The notes: generated by a model from the letters alone, not told the origin. A stretch of 31,712 bases of DNA from JBDNBY01 sp039767595 (GCA_039767595.1 JBDNBY010000201.1:1-31712); one strand, 5' to 3'; positions 8,175 to 16,091 are shown, counted from the stretch's first letter. A program made the numbers and translations.

Positions 8175-8278
8175 GCGGCTCCTCTAGCGCCAAAGATCAT
8201 TGTGGGCAAGTGGTTTCCTTTGGCTTGCATATAGGCAAGGTTCAGGTCATTTTGAGCCCAACCAAAGACGAGGATCCC

Positions 8279-8875
8279 ATGGCGCAGGCGTTGCTATTGA
8301 TTGACATACAAAATGACTTTTGCCCCAACGGTGCATTGGCCGTGGCGGAGGGGGACGCTGTGGCGCCATATGCCAATCAAGCGATGGCGCAGTATGCGCA
8401 TGTGATAGCCACCCAAGATTGGCACCCCAGTGGGCATTCCTCATTCGCCTCAGCGCATCAGGCCGCGCCGTTCAGTGTGACGCAGATGCCGTATGGCGAT
8501 CAAGTGCTGTGGCCGGATCATTGTATGCAGGGGCAGGCGGGCGCGCAGTTTCATCCAGAGCTTAACTTGGATCCTGTGCGAATGATCGTGCGCAAAGGCA
8601 TGAACCCAAAGATCGATAGCTATTCCGCCTTCTTTGAAAATGATCACGAGACAACCACGGGATTGCATGGTTATTTGCAAAACCTTGGGGTCAGTGATGT
8701 GACGTTGATCGGATTGGCGACGGATTATTGCGTGGCGTACTCCGCGATGGATGCCGCCAAGTTGGGCTATCATGTCTGCGTTGATCTTAAGGGATGCCGC
8801 GCCATTGATTTGGACGGGTCGTTGAGCAAAGCCTTGGGCGACATGCGCGCCGTTGGTGTGCAGATAAAGGAGTGA
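8279..8875 (+). CDS. pncA: Nicotinamidase PncA
   Basis: Cytoplasmic cysteine hydrolase (isochorismatase fold) that deamidates nicotinamide to nicotinate for NAD salvage. The 198-residue protein has the full catalytic triad: D9 in LLIDIQNDFCPNG, K106 in VRKGMNPKIDSYSAF and C151 in GLATDYCVAYSA. Likely metal ligands are D47, H49 and a later histidine (ATQDWHPSGHSSF; WPDHC at about 78-82). The in-frame extension to GTG 8210 is rejected because ATG 8279 has GAGG at 8270-8273 region upstream and starts right at the conserved 'ALLLIDIQNDF'. It is followed three bases later by pncB, the next enzyme of the Preiss-Handler route, so the two form an operon. Confidence 0.95.
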   Translation: MAQALLLIDIQNDFCPNGALAVAEGDAVAPYANQAMAQYAHVIATQDWHPSGHSSFASAHQAAPFSVTQMPYGDQVLWPDHCMQGQAGAQFHPELNLDPVRMIVRKGMNPKIDSYSAFFENDHETTTGLHGYLQNLGVSDVTLIGLATDYCVAYSAMDAAKLGYHVCVDLKGCRAIDLDGSLSKALGDMRAVGVQIKE

Positions 8876-8878
8876 TCG

Positions 8879-10168
8879 ATGGATCTGGCGACCCGCGTTT
8901 GGAATCATAAATGGAAGATTGACCCGATTGTACGGTCTCTGATCGATACAGATTTTTACAAACTCTTGATGTGCCAATCGGTGTTTCGCAATCGGCCGGA
9001 CACGCAGGTGACCTTTAGCTTGATCAATCGCACGACCTCGATCGCCTTGGCGGATTTGATCGATGAGGGCGAGCTGCGCGAGCAGTTGGATAACATCCGC
9101 TCCCTCTCTCTCACGCGGGGCGAAAGTACATGGCTGCGCGGGAATACATTCTATGGAAAGCGTCAGATGTTCCGATCTGATTTCATGGAATGGTTCGAAG
9201 CGCTGCGCCTGCCCGCCTATCATCTTGAGCGGCGCGGCGATCAATATGAGCTGACCTTTGAAGGGGCGTGGCCCGACGTGATGCTTTGGGAAATTTCGGC
9301 GCTCGCCGTGATCATGGAGCTGCGCGGCCGCGCGATGCTCCATCAAATGGGGCGCTTTGAGATCCAAATTCTCTATGCGCGCGCGATGACCAAGCTGTGG
9401 CAAAAGGTAGAGCGCCTGCGCGATATCGATGGGCTGCGGATCGCTGATTTTGGCACGCGGCGGCGGCACTCTTATCTATGGCAGGACTGGTGCGTTCAGG
9501 CGATGATGGAAGGGCTGGGCGATAAATTCATCGGTACCTCCAATTGCCTGATCGCGATGAAACGCGATATTGAGGCGATCGGCACCAATGCCCACGAGCT
9601 GCCGATGGTTTATGCCGCCTTGGCCCGAGACGACGACGCACTGCGCCAAGCGCCCTATCAAGTCCTGAATGATTGGCATGAAGAGCATGACGGCAACTTG
9701 CGCGTGATTTTGCCCGACACCTATGGCACAGAAGGGTTCCTCAAAAACGCCCCCGACTGGCTGGCGACATGGACCGGCATGCGCATCGATAGCGGCGATC
9801 CGTTTGAGAACGGCGAACGCGCGATCACATGGTGGCGCGACCGTGGCGAGGATCCGACGCAAAAGCTAGTGATCTTTTCCGATGGTTTGGATGTCGAGAC
9901 GATCGAACAGCTCTGTACCCATTTCGCGGGCCGGTGCCGCGTGTCCTTTGGGTGGGGAACGAACCTAACAAACGATTTCCGCGGCCTTGTGCCAGGCGGC
10001 GGGCTGGATGCATTTTCACTGGTGTGCAAAGCCACACATGCCAATGGCAAGCCCACTGTGAAACTCTCCGACAACCCTAACAAAGCGACAGGGCCAAAAG
10101 ACGAGATTGAGCGGTATAAAGGTGTGTTTGGGGTTGGTGAACAGGTGAAGCGCCGCGTGATGGTTTAG
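8879..10168 (+). CDS. pncB: Nicotinate phosphoribosyltransferase PncB
   Basis: Converts nicotinate, PRPP and (optionally) ATP to nicotinate mononucleotide, the step after PncA in NAD salvage. The 429-residue protein shows IDTDFYKLLMCQSVF near the N-terminus, the histidine region DFGTRRRHSYLWQ at about 196-208 (H204 would be the regulatory phosphohistidine by position in the family), FIGTSNCLIAMK, DTYGTEGFL, MRIDSGDP and VSFGWGTNLTND, all in the order of type II phosphoribosyltransferases. AAGGAG six bases upstream of ATG 8879 overlaps the pncA stop, which indicates coupled translation. Length agrees with bacterial PncB (about 400-430). Confidence 0.95.
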   Translation: MDLATRVWNHKWKIDPIVRSLIDTDFYKLLMCQSVFRNRPDTQVTFSLINRTTSIALADLIDEGELREQLDNIRSLSLTRGESTWLRGNTFYGKRQMFRSDFMEWFEALRLPAYHLERRGDQYELTFEGAWPDVMLWEISALAVIMELRGRAMLHQMGRFEIQILYARAMTKLWQKVERLRDIDGLRIADFGTRRRHSYLWQDWCVQAMMEGLGDKFIGTSNCLIAMKRDIEAIGTNAHELPMVYAALARDDDALRQAPYQVLNDWHEEHDGNLRVILPDTYGTEGFLKNAPDWLATWTGMRIDSGDPFENGERAITWWRDRGEDPTQKLVIFSDGLDVETIEQLCTHFAGRCRVSFGWGTNLTNDFRGLVPGGGLDAFSLVCKATHANGKPTVKLSDNPNKATGPKDEIERYKGVFGVGEQVKRRVMV

Positions 10169-10176
10169 ACGTTATT

Positions 10177-10196
10177 AAGTCTTAGTCATTAGACTT
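10177..10196. terminator. Weak hairpin between convergent pncB and arfB
   Basis: AAGTCT (10177-10182) and AGACTT (10191-10196) make a perfect 6-bp stem with an 8-base loop in the 33-base gap between two convergent genes. Without a T-run and with an AT-rich stem it is at best a weak bidirectional terminator. Confidence 0.35.
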
Positions 10197-10201
10197 CAGG
10201 T

Positions 10202-10618
10202 TTAGTCATCTATAACGCGTCGATTTAACTTCTTCTCACTCAGCACTTTCTTTGCCTTGATCCGACGCTCGACGCTGCCGCGTGTGGGTTTGGTGGGGAT
10301 GCGGCGTTTGGGGCGGATGAGGGCTTTTTGGATCAGTTCGGCGAGGCGCGTGCGGGCGAGTTCGCGGTTTTGCGCTTGGCTGCGGGTGGTGTCGACTTGG
10401 ATGACGATCGCGCCGTCTTTGGTCCATTTTTGGCCGGCCAATTTGCGCAGGCGCGGTTTGACATGGGCGGGGATGTTTGGGCTGCGCTCGGCCTCGAACC
10501 GTAATTCGACGGCGGAGGAGGTTTTATTCACATTCTGACCGCCCGGCCCAGAGGCGCGCACAAATTGTTCGGTCAGTTCCCAATCGTGGATGGTGATGCT
10601 GTCGGTGATCTGTAACAT
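10202..10618 (-). CDS. arfB: Alternative ribosome-rescue peptidyl-tRNA hydrolase ArfB (YaeJ)
   Basis: Releases nascent peptide from ribosomes stalled without a stop codon. The 138-residue protein has the release-factor catalytic motif in ASGPGGQNVNKTSSAVELRF with GGQ at residues 26-28, and a long basic C-terminal tail (RGSVERRIKAKKVLSEKKLNRR pattern, about 113-134) that in ArfB enters the empty mRNA channel. Length matches ArfB (about 140) and is far below class I release factors, so it is a stand-alone rescue factor. Its start lies only 15 bases below an intrinsic terminator on the same strand, so no independent promoter is evident between terminator and gene. Confidence 0.93.
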   Translation of the reverse strand: MLQITDSITIHDWELTEQFVRASGPGGQNVNKTSSAVELRFEAERSPNIPAHVKPRLRKLAGQKWTKDGAIVIQVDTTRSQAQNRELARTRLAELIQKALIRPKRRIPTKPTRGSVERRIKAKKVLSEKKLNRRVIDD

Positions 10619-10633
10619 GGGTCTGTCCTAACG

Positions 10634-10659
10634 AAAAAGGGCCGCTTACGCGACCCTTT
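10634..10659 (-). terminator. Intrinsic terminator downstream of the 6S RNA gene
   Basis: Read on the minus strand, AAAGGGTCGC (10659-10650), a GTAA tetraloop and GCGGCCCTTT (10645-10636) form a 10-bp stem with one G-U pair, followed by TTTTTCG. On the plus strand the same stem has a C-A mismatch and no T-run, so it acts on minus-strand transcripts. The GNRA-type loop adds stability. It should end transcripts coming from the 6S/yhhQ side just before arfB. Confidence 0.8.
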
Positions 10660-10671
10660 CGAGACCTTGAA

Positions 10672-10800
10672 CGAGAAAAGAGGGTTAGGCATTGCCAGCG
10701 CAAGGGCCGTGTCCCACTAAAGGCTGCCTTAGAGGGCAGATCCTCGCGTTGTTCCCACCTTCTGTCCGAATACCTCTAATATCACTGGACCACCTCCTCT
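10672..10800 (-). ncRNA. ssrS: Probable 6S RNA
   Basis: 6S RNA mimics an open promoter and binds the sigma70 RNA polymerase holoenzyme in stationary phase. On the minus strand this gap has conserved-looking blocks (TTCGGACAG, GTGGGAACAACGCGAGGATC, TTTAGTGGGACACGG) that I recognise as alphaproteobacterial 6S-like. A fold by hand gives the expected layout: a closing helix AGGTATT (10775-10769) with AATGCCT (10693-10687), an inner helix CAG-AAGG (10764-10758) with CCTT-GCG-CTG (10705-10696), a large purine-rich central bubble on both sides, and an apical hairpin CTGCC (10739-10735)/GGCAG (10728-10724) with a 6-base loop. It is followed by an intrinsic terminator. Exact ends are estimates; no other RNA family I know fits, but this was not searched. 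Confidence 0.75.
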
Positions 10801-10836
10801 CAAAATGTTGTATCTTGAGGTGAGATTGCCACAGCC

Positions 10837-10845
10837 TGTGGATAA
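10837..10845 (-). promoter_or_regulatory. Consensus DnaA box TTATCCACA next to a -35-like TTGACT
   Basis: On the minus strand TTATCCACA (10845-10837) is a perfect 9-mer DnaA box. It overlaps the final T of TTGACT (10850-10845), a good -35 hexamer, and is part of an inverted repeat CCACAGGCTGTGG. The element sits between the yhhQ stop codon and the 6S RNA. A matching -10 is weak (AATCTC at a spacing of 17), so the promoter assignment is tentative; the box itself is exact but one such 9-mer can occur by chance. Confidence 0.45.
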
Positions 10846-10846
10846 G

Positions 10847-11473
10847 TCAAGAATATTTTGCGGCCCTCTGCGAAAGGATACGAAACGGTATCAATGCGAT
10901 GAGGGCGACTGTCACTTTGACCATCCAGTCGGCCACTGCCAGTGAATGCCATAGGGCCGTCTCGGCACCCATGTTCAAGAAGGGTACAGAATCCGACGCC
11001 CATGAGATCGCGGCATTGGCACCCTCGCCGTAAAACGGCACGGACAGGCTAAAGGCCAGCGTAAAGAACACGGCCGTATCCAAAATGGATCCAACAAGTG
11101 TTGACGCCAACGGTGCGCGCCACCATGTGCCCGTGCGGAGCTTGTCAAATATTGCGACATCGACCATTTGCGCCACAAGAAAGGCAACACCAGAAGCGAT
11201 ACCAATGCGCAGCGGCACGGCTGGGCCATATTCCAACATGATTTGTGAGCCGATGAGCGAGCATATGACACCCACAACAAAGCCAGCGAGCACAACTTTT
11301 TGTGCGGTTTGGCGGCCATAATAGCGATTGGTCAAATCGGTCACAAGAAACGCGATCGGATAGGTGAACGCCCCCCATGTGAGTAGGCCGTCTAGAATTA
11401 AGAATTGAACGAGGATATTTGAGGCGACGACAACGGCCGCCATAGCGAGAACGCCAGGAAGGATCTTTTGCAT
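10847..11473 (-). CDS. yhhQ: Queuosine precursor transporter (YhhQ / VUT family)
   Basis: An inner-membrane protein of 208 residues with about six helices that imports queuosine precursors such as preQ0/preQ1 or queuine. The N-terminal part (LPGVLAMAAVVVASNILVQF, then GLLTWGAFTYPIAFLVTDLTNRYYG) carries the family motif 'TYPxxFLVTDLxNxxYG'. The C-terminal half contains TWWRAPLASTLVGSILDTAVFF, also typical. I choose ATG 11473 since homologues start with a short basic segment before 'LPG'; an in-frame ATG at 11515 would add 14 residues without a better ribosome binding site. The queuosine enzyme QueG is encoded about 2 kb upstream on the same strand, which supports the role. Confidence 0.87.
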   Translation of the reverse strand: MQKILPGVLAMAAVVVASNILVQFLILDGLLTWGAFTYPIAFLVTDLTNRYYGRQTAQKVVLAGFVVGVICSLIGSQIMLEYGPAVPLRIGIASGVAFLVAQMVDVAIFDKLRTGTWWRAPLASTLVGSILDTAVFFTLAFSLSVPFYGEGANAAISWASDSVPFLNMGAETALWHSLAVADWMVKVTVALIALIPFRILSQRAAKYS

Positions 11474-11552
11474 AACTATTATCCGTTTTTGCAAGGTTGC
11501 GGAGACTTGGCCCATGGGGCAGATTGCCGTTTATCGCGTTTGATCGCGAAGA

Positions 11553-13550
11553 TCAACCATGCGCAAAGCGCGGGCGACCTGTGGCCTCGACCGTGAGCGT
11601 TGCTTCGATAAAGATTTCGCGATTTTCGGATGTGGCGCGCTTGATGTCTTGATCCAGATGGGTGTCGATATCCTCGGCGCCGGCCTCTTGGGCCTCATGG
11701 ATTGCGGTGTCGGTGAGGTGCGCTCGCAGCGCTATGATTGCATCGCCTTCGTTGGTGAAGATGGCGGGCCCTTGGGGCAAATGCACGCGGTATTGCCCCT
11801 CGGCGGGGGCGGTGATTTGGCCAGATTTGCGAACAATAATCTGACCCACAACGGCGCCGACGGCATTGGCCACATCGGCATGCTCTGGCAAATGCAGCGC
11901 GGTCCCAAGGCGTGCCGCAATCGGCGGATAATAAATCGGCGCCGAGGCGCCCAGCGGGATCAAGGGCACATTCAGCCCAATATTAAATCGCAAAACATTT
12001 TGATGATGATCCAGCCCCGCCGTCATCAACGGATGCGCGGCGTAGCTGTGCGGATCTGTGCCAAAGCGCTCTTCTTCTTCAAAGAGGCTCGCCTCTAAAA
12101 TAGCATGCACAGATTGAGCTGTCATTTGATCCAACACCATTTGCGCCAACTGCGTGCCCGTTGGCGCAATCGGCGTGCCGGCCCCTGTGCGCAACCGTGC
12201 AAACAGCTCGGCTGCTTTGGTCGCGGCAGCGGTGTCATACAGATCCGCTTGTCCCATGATATGCGAGGCATCCGTGGGCGTAAGTGTACTGATTTGAACA
12301 AGGCCGCGGGAAATCAACTTGGTCACGCTGGCCCGATCTGGCCGAGATACAAGAGCCGTGGCAAGGGGCTGCGGCGTGGTACTGATGCGATCCAAAACGG
12401 CCCGTTCGCGCCCGTCTATATCGTCCGGCACGGGTTTGAGGCGTAGGATGAAATGTGCGTCCATCTCGCTTGGCGTGCTGCGCCTGATTTGCGCATCAAG
12501 GGCCTCATGCACCACTGCGGGGAAATCACGTGCCAATAGGCTAACCGGAATGACCCGCGAGGGCCCCAAGCGAACGCCCCCATTGAGGCCCTCTTGAAGA
12601 GGATGCGTTTGGCTGTCCCCGCCCAGACCCGTTGTGCGCATGGCCACTGCCTCGACCATCGTACGATAGGGGCCCACGCGGGCGCCCATTGGATCAATCG
12701 AGGGGCGTCCATTTTGCAATAGGGCGACATCCGTCGTTGTGCCGCCAATGTCCGAGACGATTGCCGTATCGGTTTTTGTGAGCCACAAGGCCCCAACCAA
12801 TGAGGCGGCGGGGCCGCTTAAGATCGTTTCAATTGGACGCTCTCGGGCGACGCGGGCACTCATGAGCGCGCCATCGCCGCGTACTACCATTAAGGGGGCC
12901 TCGATCCCTTGCGCGCGCAGTTCGTCTTGTGCCCGTGCAATCAAGCGGTCGATCATCGAAATCAGCCGCGCATTCAATACGGCCGTGATCGCGCGTTTGG
13001 GGCCATTGAGTTTGGCAGACAGTTGATGCGATAAAGAGCATGGTAGGCCATGGGTGAGCGCGATCTCTTGGGCCTGCGTTTCATGTTCGGGGTTGCGCGG
13101 TGCGAATTTTGCGGCGATGGCCAGCGCCTCCAGTCCCTTTTGCGCGGTGATCCAGTTGTGCAGAGCCTCGTGATCAAGGGGGGCCTTGGCCTGACCCGCG
13201 TGATCGTGCCCGCCCTCGAGTAGAATATAGGGATCCCCGCCCAACGCATCCAAGAGGCCTTGGGTCTTAAGGTCCTTTTCAGAGAATCCAATGTAAACGA
13301 GGCCCACGCGCGCGCCATGCCCCTCGACCAAGGCATTGGTGGCCAAGGTCGTCGAGAGCGCGGCAAATGTGATGTCAGCGCGGTTGATATCCGCCTGATC
13401 TAGCGTCGCGCGGATCGCGTTGCCGATGCCAATCGCCAAATCGTGACGTGTTGTCAGGGACTTCGCCTTGGCGATGACATGCGTGCCGTCTTGGATCAAA
13501 ACCGCATCTGTATACGTGCCGCCAGTGTCTACGCCGAGATGATAGGGCAT
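11553..13550 (-). CDS. Hydantoinase/oxoprolinase family protein, HyuA type
   Basis: ATP-dependent amidohydrolase subunit related to N-methylhydantoinase A and the N-terminal half of 5-oxoprolinase. The 665-residue protein has two phosphate-binding motifs of the actin-like ATPase fold: GVDTGGTYTDAV (6-17) and SDIGGTTTDVAL (266-277). Also present are STTLATNALVEG (66-77) and ETILSGPAASLVGA (241-254). Start ATG 13550 follows GGAGGCGGAC and begins directly with the conserved motif; the upstream frame extension to 13625 would overlap nothing useful. The usual partner HyuB is not in the window, so this is an orphan A subunit. It lies between queG and yhhQ on the same strand, 46 bases after queG. 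Substrate unknown. Confidence 0.88.
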   Translation of the reverse strand: MPYHLGVDTGGTYTDAVLIQDGTHVIAKAKSLTTRHDLAIGIGNAIRATLDQADINRADITFAALSTTLATNALVEGHGARVGLVYIGFSEKDLKTQGLLDALGGDPYILLEGGHDHAGQAKAPLDHEALHNWITAQKGLEALAIAAKFAPRNPEHETQAQEIALTHGLPCSLSHQLSAKLNGPKRAITAVLNARLISMIDRLIARAQDELRAQGIEAPLMVVRGDGALMSARVARERPIETILSGPAASLVGALWLTKTDTAIVSDIGGTTTDVALLQNGRPSIDPMGARVGPYRTMVEAVAMRTTGLGGDSQTHPLQEGLNGGVRLGPSRVIPVSLLARDFPAVVHEALDAQIRRSTPSEMDAHFILRLKPVPDDIDGRERAVLDRISTTPQPLATALVSRPDRASVTKLISRGLVQISTLTPTDASHIMGQADLYDTAAATKAAELFARLRTGAGTPIAPTGTQLAQMVLDQMTAQSVHAILEASLFEEEERFGTDPHSYAAHPLMTAGLDHHQNVLRFNIGLNVPLIPLGASAPIYYPPIAARLGTALHLPEHADVANAVGAVVGQIIVRKSGQITAPAEGQYRVHLPQGPAIFTNEGDAIIALRAHLTDTAIHEAQEAGAEDIDTHLDQDIKRATSENREIFIEATLTVEATGRPRFAHG

Positions 13551-13596
13551 GTCCGCCTCCGTTTCTTGATGCGTCATAAAAAGGACGATCGCGCGA

Positions 13597-14649
13597 TTAT
13601 TCCAGTCCGTTTGCGGCGTTTTCAAGTCGCATTATCGCCCAGCGTGCGGCTTCGGCGACAATGGCGTTTGGATCTTCGCACAGCGGTGGCAGCATGGGCA
13701 GGAAATCCGGATTACCAGAATTGCCAATGGCATAGAGAACATTGCGCACAAACCGGTCGCGTTTGATCCGCTTGATCGGGCTACCTGAGAATTTCGCCCG
13801 AAAGGCCGCGTCATCGAGTTGCACCAATTCGGCCAAGTGCGGCGCGCGCAGATCCTCCCGCGCAGCATAGCGATGATTCCGTGCCTCTTGGGCGAATTTA
13901 TTCCATGGACAGGCCGCCAAACAGTCATCACATCCGTAGATGCGATTGCCCATTTTCTCACGTAGATTCAGTGGAATAGAGCCAGAATACTCAATGGTGA
14001 GATAAGAAATACACAGCCGTGCATCCAAGCGATAGGGCGCAACAATCGCCTGAGTAGGACAGGCCGAAATACACGAGGTGCACGAGCCGCAGTTATCATA
14101 TTCCATGGCATCTTTTTCAAGATCAAGGGTCGTAAACAGGGCGCCAAGGAAAAACCAATTGCCCAAAGAGCGGCTAACTAAATTTGTATGCTTGCCTTGC
14201 CATCCTAGTCCTGCCGCCTGCGCCAGTGGCTTTTCCGCGACGGGTGCGGTGTCGACAAAAACTTTGATCTCTCCGCCGCCATGCTCGATCAAAAAACGGC
14301 CCAATGCCTTTAATCGTTTTTTAAGAACATCGTGGTAGTCTTTGTTTTGAGCATACACAGAAATGGAGGCGCGATCGCCATGATTTAATTGATCACGTGG
14401 ATCATGATCTGGGGCATAGTTATCTGCCAACATAATGATGGACCGCGCGTCGGGCCACAGGGCGGCCGGATCACTGCGCCATTCTTTGCGATCAGATAGC
14501 CATGACATGTCCCCTTGATAGCCAGCCTCAAGAAATCCATCTAAAGCCGCGGGCATATGGGGAATGCTATCTGGTGCGCAAATTTTAAGATCGGCAAACC
14601 CAAGGCGCTGAGCCTCTTCGGTCAGCCGAGCTTTGAGCGCAGTGGACAT
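13597..14649 (-). CDS. queG: Epoxyqueuosine reductase QueG
   Basis: Cobalamin- and iron-sulfur-dependent enzyme that reduces epoxyqueuosine to queuosine in tRNA, the last step of queuosine synthesis. In 350 residues it has the N-terminal cobalamin-binding part (VDTAPVAEKPLAQAAGLGW at 132-150, with the proposed catalytic D133), a first [4Fe-4S] motif CGSCTSCISACP (C187, C190, C193, C197), and the second cluster cysteines C213, C240, C243 and C247 (GCDDCLAACPWN). A C-terminal HEAT-like segment (RNVLYAIGNSGNPDFLPML) follows. Length is normal for the family. It starts three bases after the GST stop, so the two are probably co-transcribed. Confidence 0.95.
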   Translation of the reverse strand: MSTALKARLTEEAQRLGFADLKICAPDSIPHMPAALDGFLEAGYQGDMSWLSDRKEWRSDPAALWPDARSIIMLADNYAPDHDPRDQLNHGDRASISVYAQNKDYHDVLKKRLKALGRFLIEHGGGEIKVFVDTAPVAEKPLAQAAGLGWQGKHTNLVSRSLGNWFFLGALFTTLDLEKDAMEYDNCGSCTSCISACPTQAIVAPYRLDARLCISYLTIEYSGSIPLNLREKMGNRIYGCDDCLAACPWNKFAQEARNHRYAAREDLRAPHLAELVQLDDAAFRAKFSGSPIKRIKRDRFVRNVLYAIGNSGNPDFLPMLPPLCEDPNAIVAEAARWAIMRLENAANGLE

Positions 14650-14652
14650 GAA

Positions 14653-15318
14653 TTAAAAATCCAAATCAGCATAATGGCGCGGCGGCGGGAAGCCGGCAAC
14701 TTGATCCGCTAAAATGGACCGAAACGCTGGGCGTGATTTCAGCTTCATGTACCATTCTTTGACGTCACCATAGCTATTCCAATCAACATCAGAACAGTAA
14801 TCGAGCGCGGAAATATGCGCCGCTGCGGTGAAATCCGCTAACGTCATTTGATCGCCAGCGAGCCATTTACGATTTTCCAAAAGCTGGGTCATATATCCCA
14901 GATGCATGCGGATGGCTTTGAGCCCTTCCTTCACGCGCCGGCTATCGGGGTATTCTTTGAACATCAACTTTTTGTTCACGCGTTCGTAGAGTAGTTTTTG
15001 AGTCACTTCATGATGAAATTTATCGTCAAACCACGCACACAGGCGCCGCACTTCGTACCGGTTTTCTTTACCGTTGGGCATCAATGACGGGGTGGGGTGC
15101 GCCTCTTCGAGATACTCGACAATCGCTTGGCTCTCGCTGAGCGTGTTGCGACCGAGGCGCAGTACAGGCACTTTGCCTGCTGGATTACGGGTTAGAAAAT
15201 CACGGCTGGGATCCCAGTAGCGCTCTTCGACCAATTCACAGTCGATTTTCTTTTCACCTAAAACAAGGCGAACCTTGCGGCAAAACGGTGATAGAGGGAC
15301 GTGAAAGAGGCGAACCAT
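14653..15318 (-). CDS. Glutathione S-transferase family protein
   Basis: Cytoplasmic GST-fold protein of 221 residues. The N-terminal thioredoxin-like domain has LFHVPLSPFCRKVRLVLGEK with S10 and C13 as the possible active-site residues, then NPAGKVPVL (the cis-proline turn) and SESQAIVEYLEE (the glutathione gamma-glutamyl contact). The all-helical C-terminal domain contains GDQMTLADFTAAAHISALDY, the N-capping box of GSTs. Substrate class cannot be fixed from sequence; the sequence is similar in feel to beta- or zeta-like proteobacterial GSTs. The gene is 56 bases from mtgA and three from queG, all in one direction. Confidence 0.9.
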   Translation of the reverse strand: MVRLFHVPLSPFCRKVRLVLGEKKIDCELVEERYWDPSRDFLTRNPAGKVPVLRLGRNTLSESQAIVEYLEEAHPTPSLMPNGKENRYEVRRLCAWFDDKFHHEVTQKLLYERVNKKLMFKEYPDSRRVKEGLKAIRMHLGYMTQLLENRKWLAGDQMTLADFTAAAHISALDYCSDVDWNSYGDVKEWYMKLKSRPAFRSILADQVAGFPPPRHYADLDF

Positions 15319-15374
15319 ATGTAAATGTACCCTTTGAAAAACTGTATCTTACATGACGAAATATCGTGGAAATA

Positions 15375-16085
15375 TCAATCCCTCACACACGCGGCCATGC
15401 CGCCGTGCTCCACGATCTGGGCGTTAAGGCGTGTTTTGCGTTGATAGGCACGTGTTCGGCGCGAGGGCTGCGTCACGGATCGCCCCTTTGGATTGGGCAA
15501 GAGGGCAATCAGTTGGGCCGATTGCGTGCGGGTTAGCTTGTCGGAACTGGTGCCAAAGTAATGATCTGCGGCGGCCTCAATTCCAAATACGCCTGTGCCA
15601 AATTCGGCGACGTTAAGATAGATTTCCAACATGCGCGCCTTGCCCCAAATGACATCCGCCATCGGTGTAATGAGGACTTCGAGCGCCTTGCGAACATAGC
15701 TCCGACCATGCCAGAGAAGTACGTTTTTAACAGTTTGCTGTGATATGCTCGACCCTCCATATCGCCCCCCGTCGGCAATGGCATTTTGGAGGGCGCCCCA
15801 ATCTATTCCGCGATGTGTGCAAAATTGCGCGTCCTCGGCGCCGATCACGGCATAGATCACGGTATCAGAGATGTCGTCCAAAGGCACCCAATCGCGCTGA
15901 ATCGGGCCATATGTGATGCGCTCGGCGAGGATATAGGGGGTGAGATATGGGTTAAAGATACGACTGAGGGCCAAAAGAAGAGTGATTAAAATCACACCGA
16001 TGACCGCCGCGGATACGGCATAGCTGATCCCCCGACGCAAAAAGCGCGAGAGGACCCCGCGCTTTTTTGAAATCAAATGTTGCAT
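15375..16085 (-). CDS. mtgA: Monofunctional biosynthetic peptidoglycan transglycosylase MtgA
   Basis: Glycosyltransferase family 51 enzyme polymerising lipid II into glycan chains at the periplasmic face of the inner membrane. The 236 residues hold a basic N-terminus (KKRGVLSRFLRRG), one membrane anchor (about 21-43), then the catalytic motif AEDAQFCTHRGID with E84, GGSSISQQTVKNVLL (the family's GGSTISQQ) and RKALEVLITPMADVIWGKARMLEIYLNVAEFG. There is no transpeptidase domain, as expected for MtgA. The Shine-Dalgarno AAGGTG overlaps the gltB stop codon six bases upstream, so translation is likely coupled to gltB. Placing it behind gltDB is unusual functionally, though both draw on nitrogen for growth. 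Confidence 0.94.
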   Translation of the reverse strand: MQHLISKKRGVLSRFLRRGISYAVSAAVIGVILITLLLALSRIFNPYLTPYILAERITYGPIQRDWVPLDDISDTVIYAVIGAEDAQFCTHRGIDWGALQNAIADGGRYGGSSISQQTVKNVLLWHGRSYVRKALEVLITPMADVIWGKARMLEIYLNVAEFGTGVFGIEAAADHYFGTSSDKLTRTQSAQLIALLPNPKGRSVTQPSRRTRAYQRKTRLNAQIVEHGGMAACVRD

Positions 16086-16091
16086 AACACC

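Noticed and set aside
8175..8278. Promoter search in the trhO-pncA divergent gap
   Set aside because: TATAGG at 8230-8235 has no acceptable -35 at 16-18 bases, so no promoter was called.
8450..9469. A 339-codon open frame on the minus strand, antisense to pncA and pncB
   Set aside because: It lies fully opposite two clearly recognised enzymes, has a low-complexity, His/Arg/Gln-rich translation without any family resemblance, and no ribosome binding site; it is a codon-usage shadow.
11500..11545. TCGCG repeats between hyuA and yhhQ as a terminator
   Set aside because: The possible 5-bp CGCG-type stem is self-palindromic and has no T-run, so it was not annotated.
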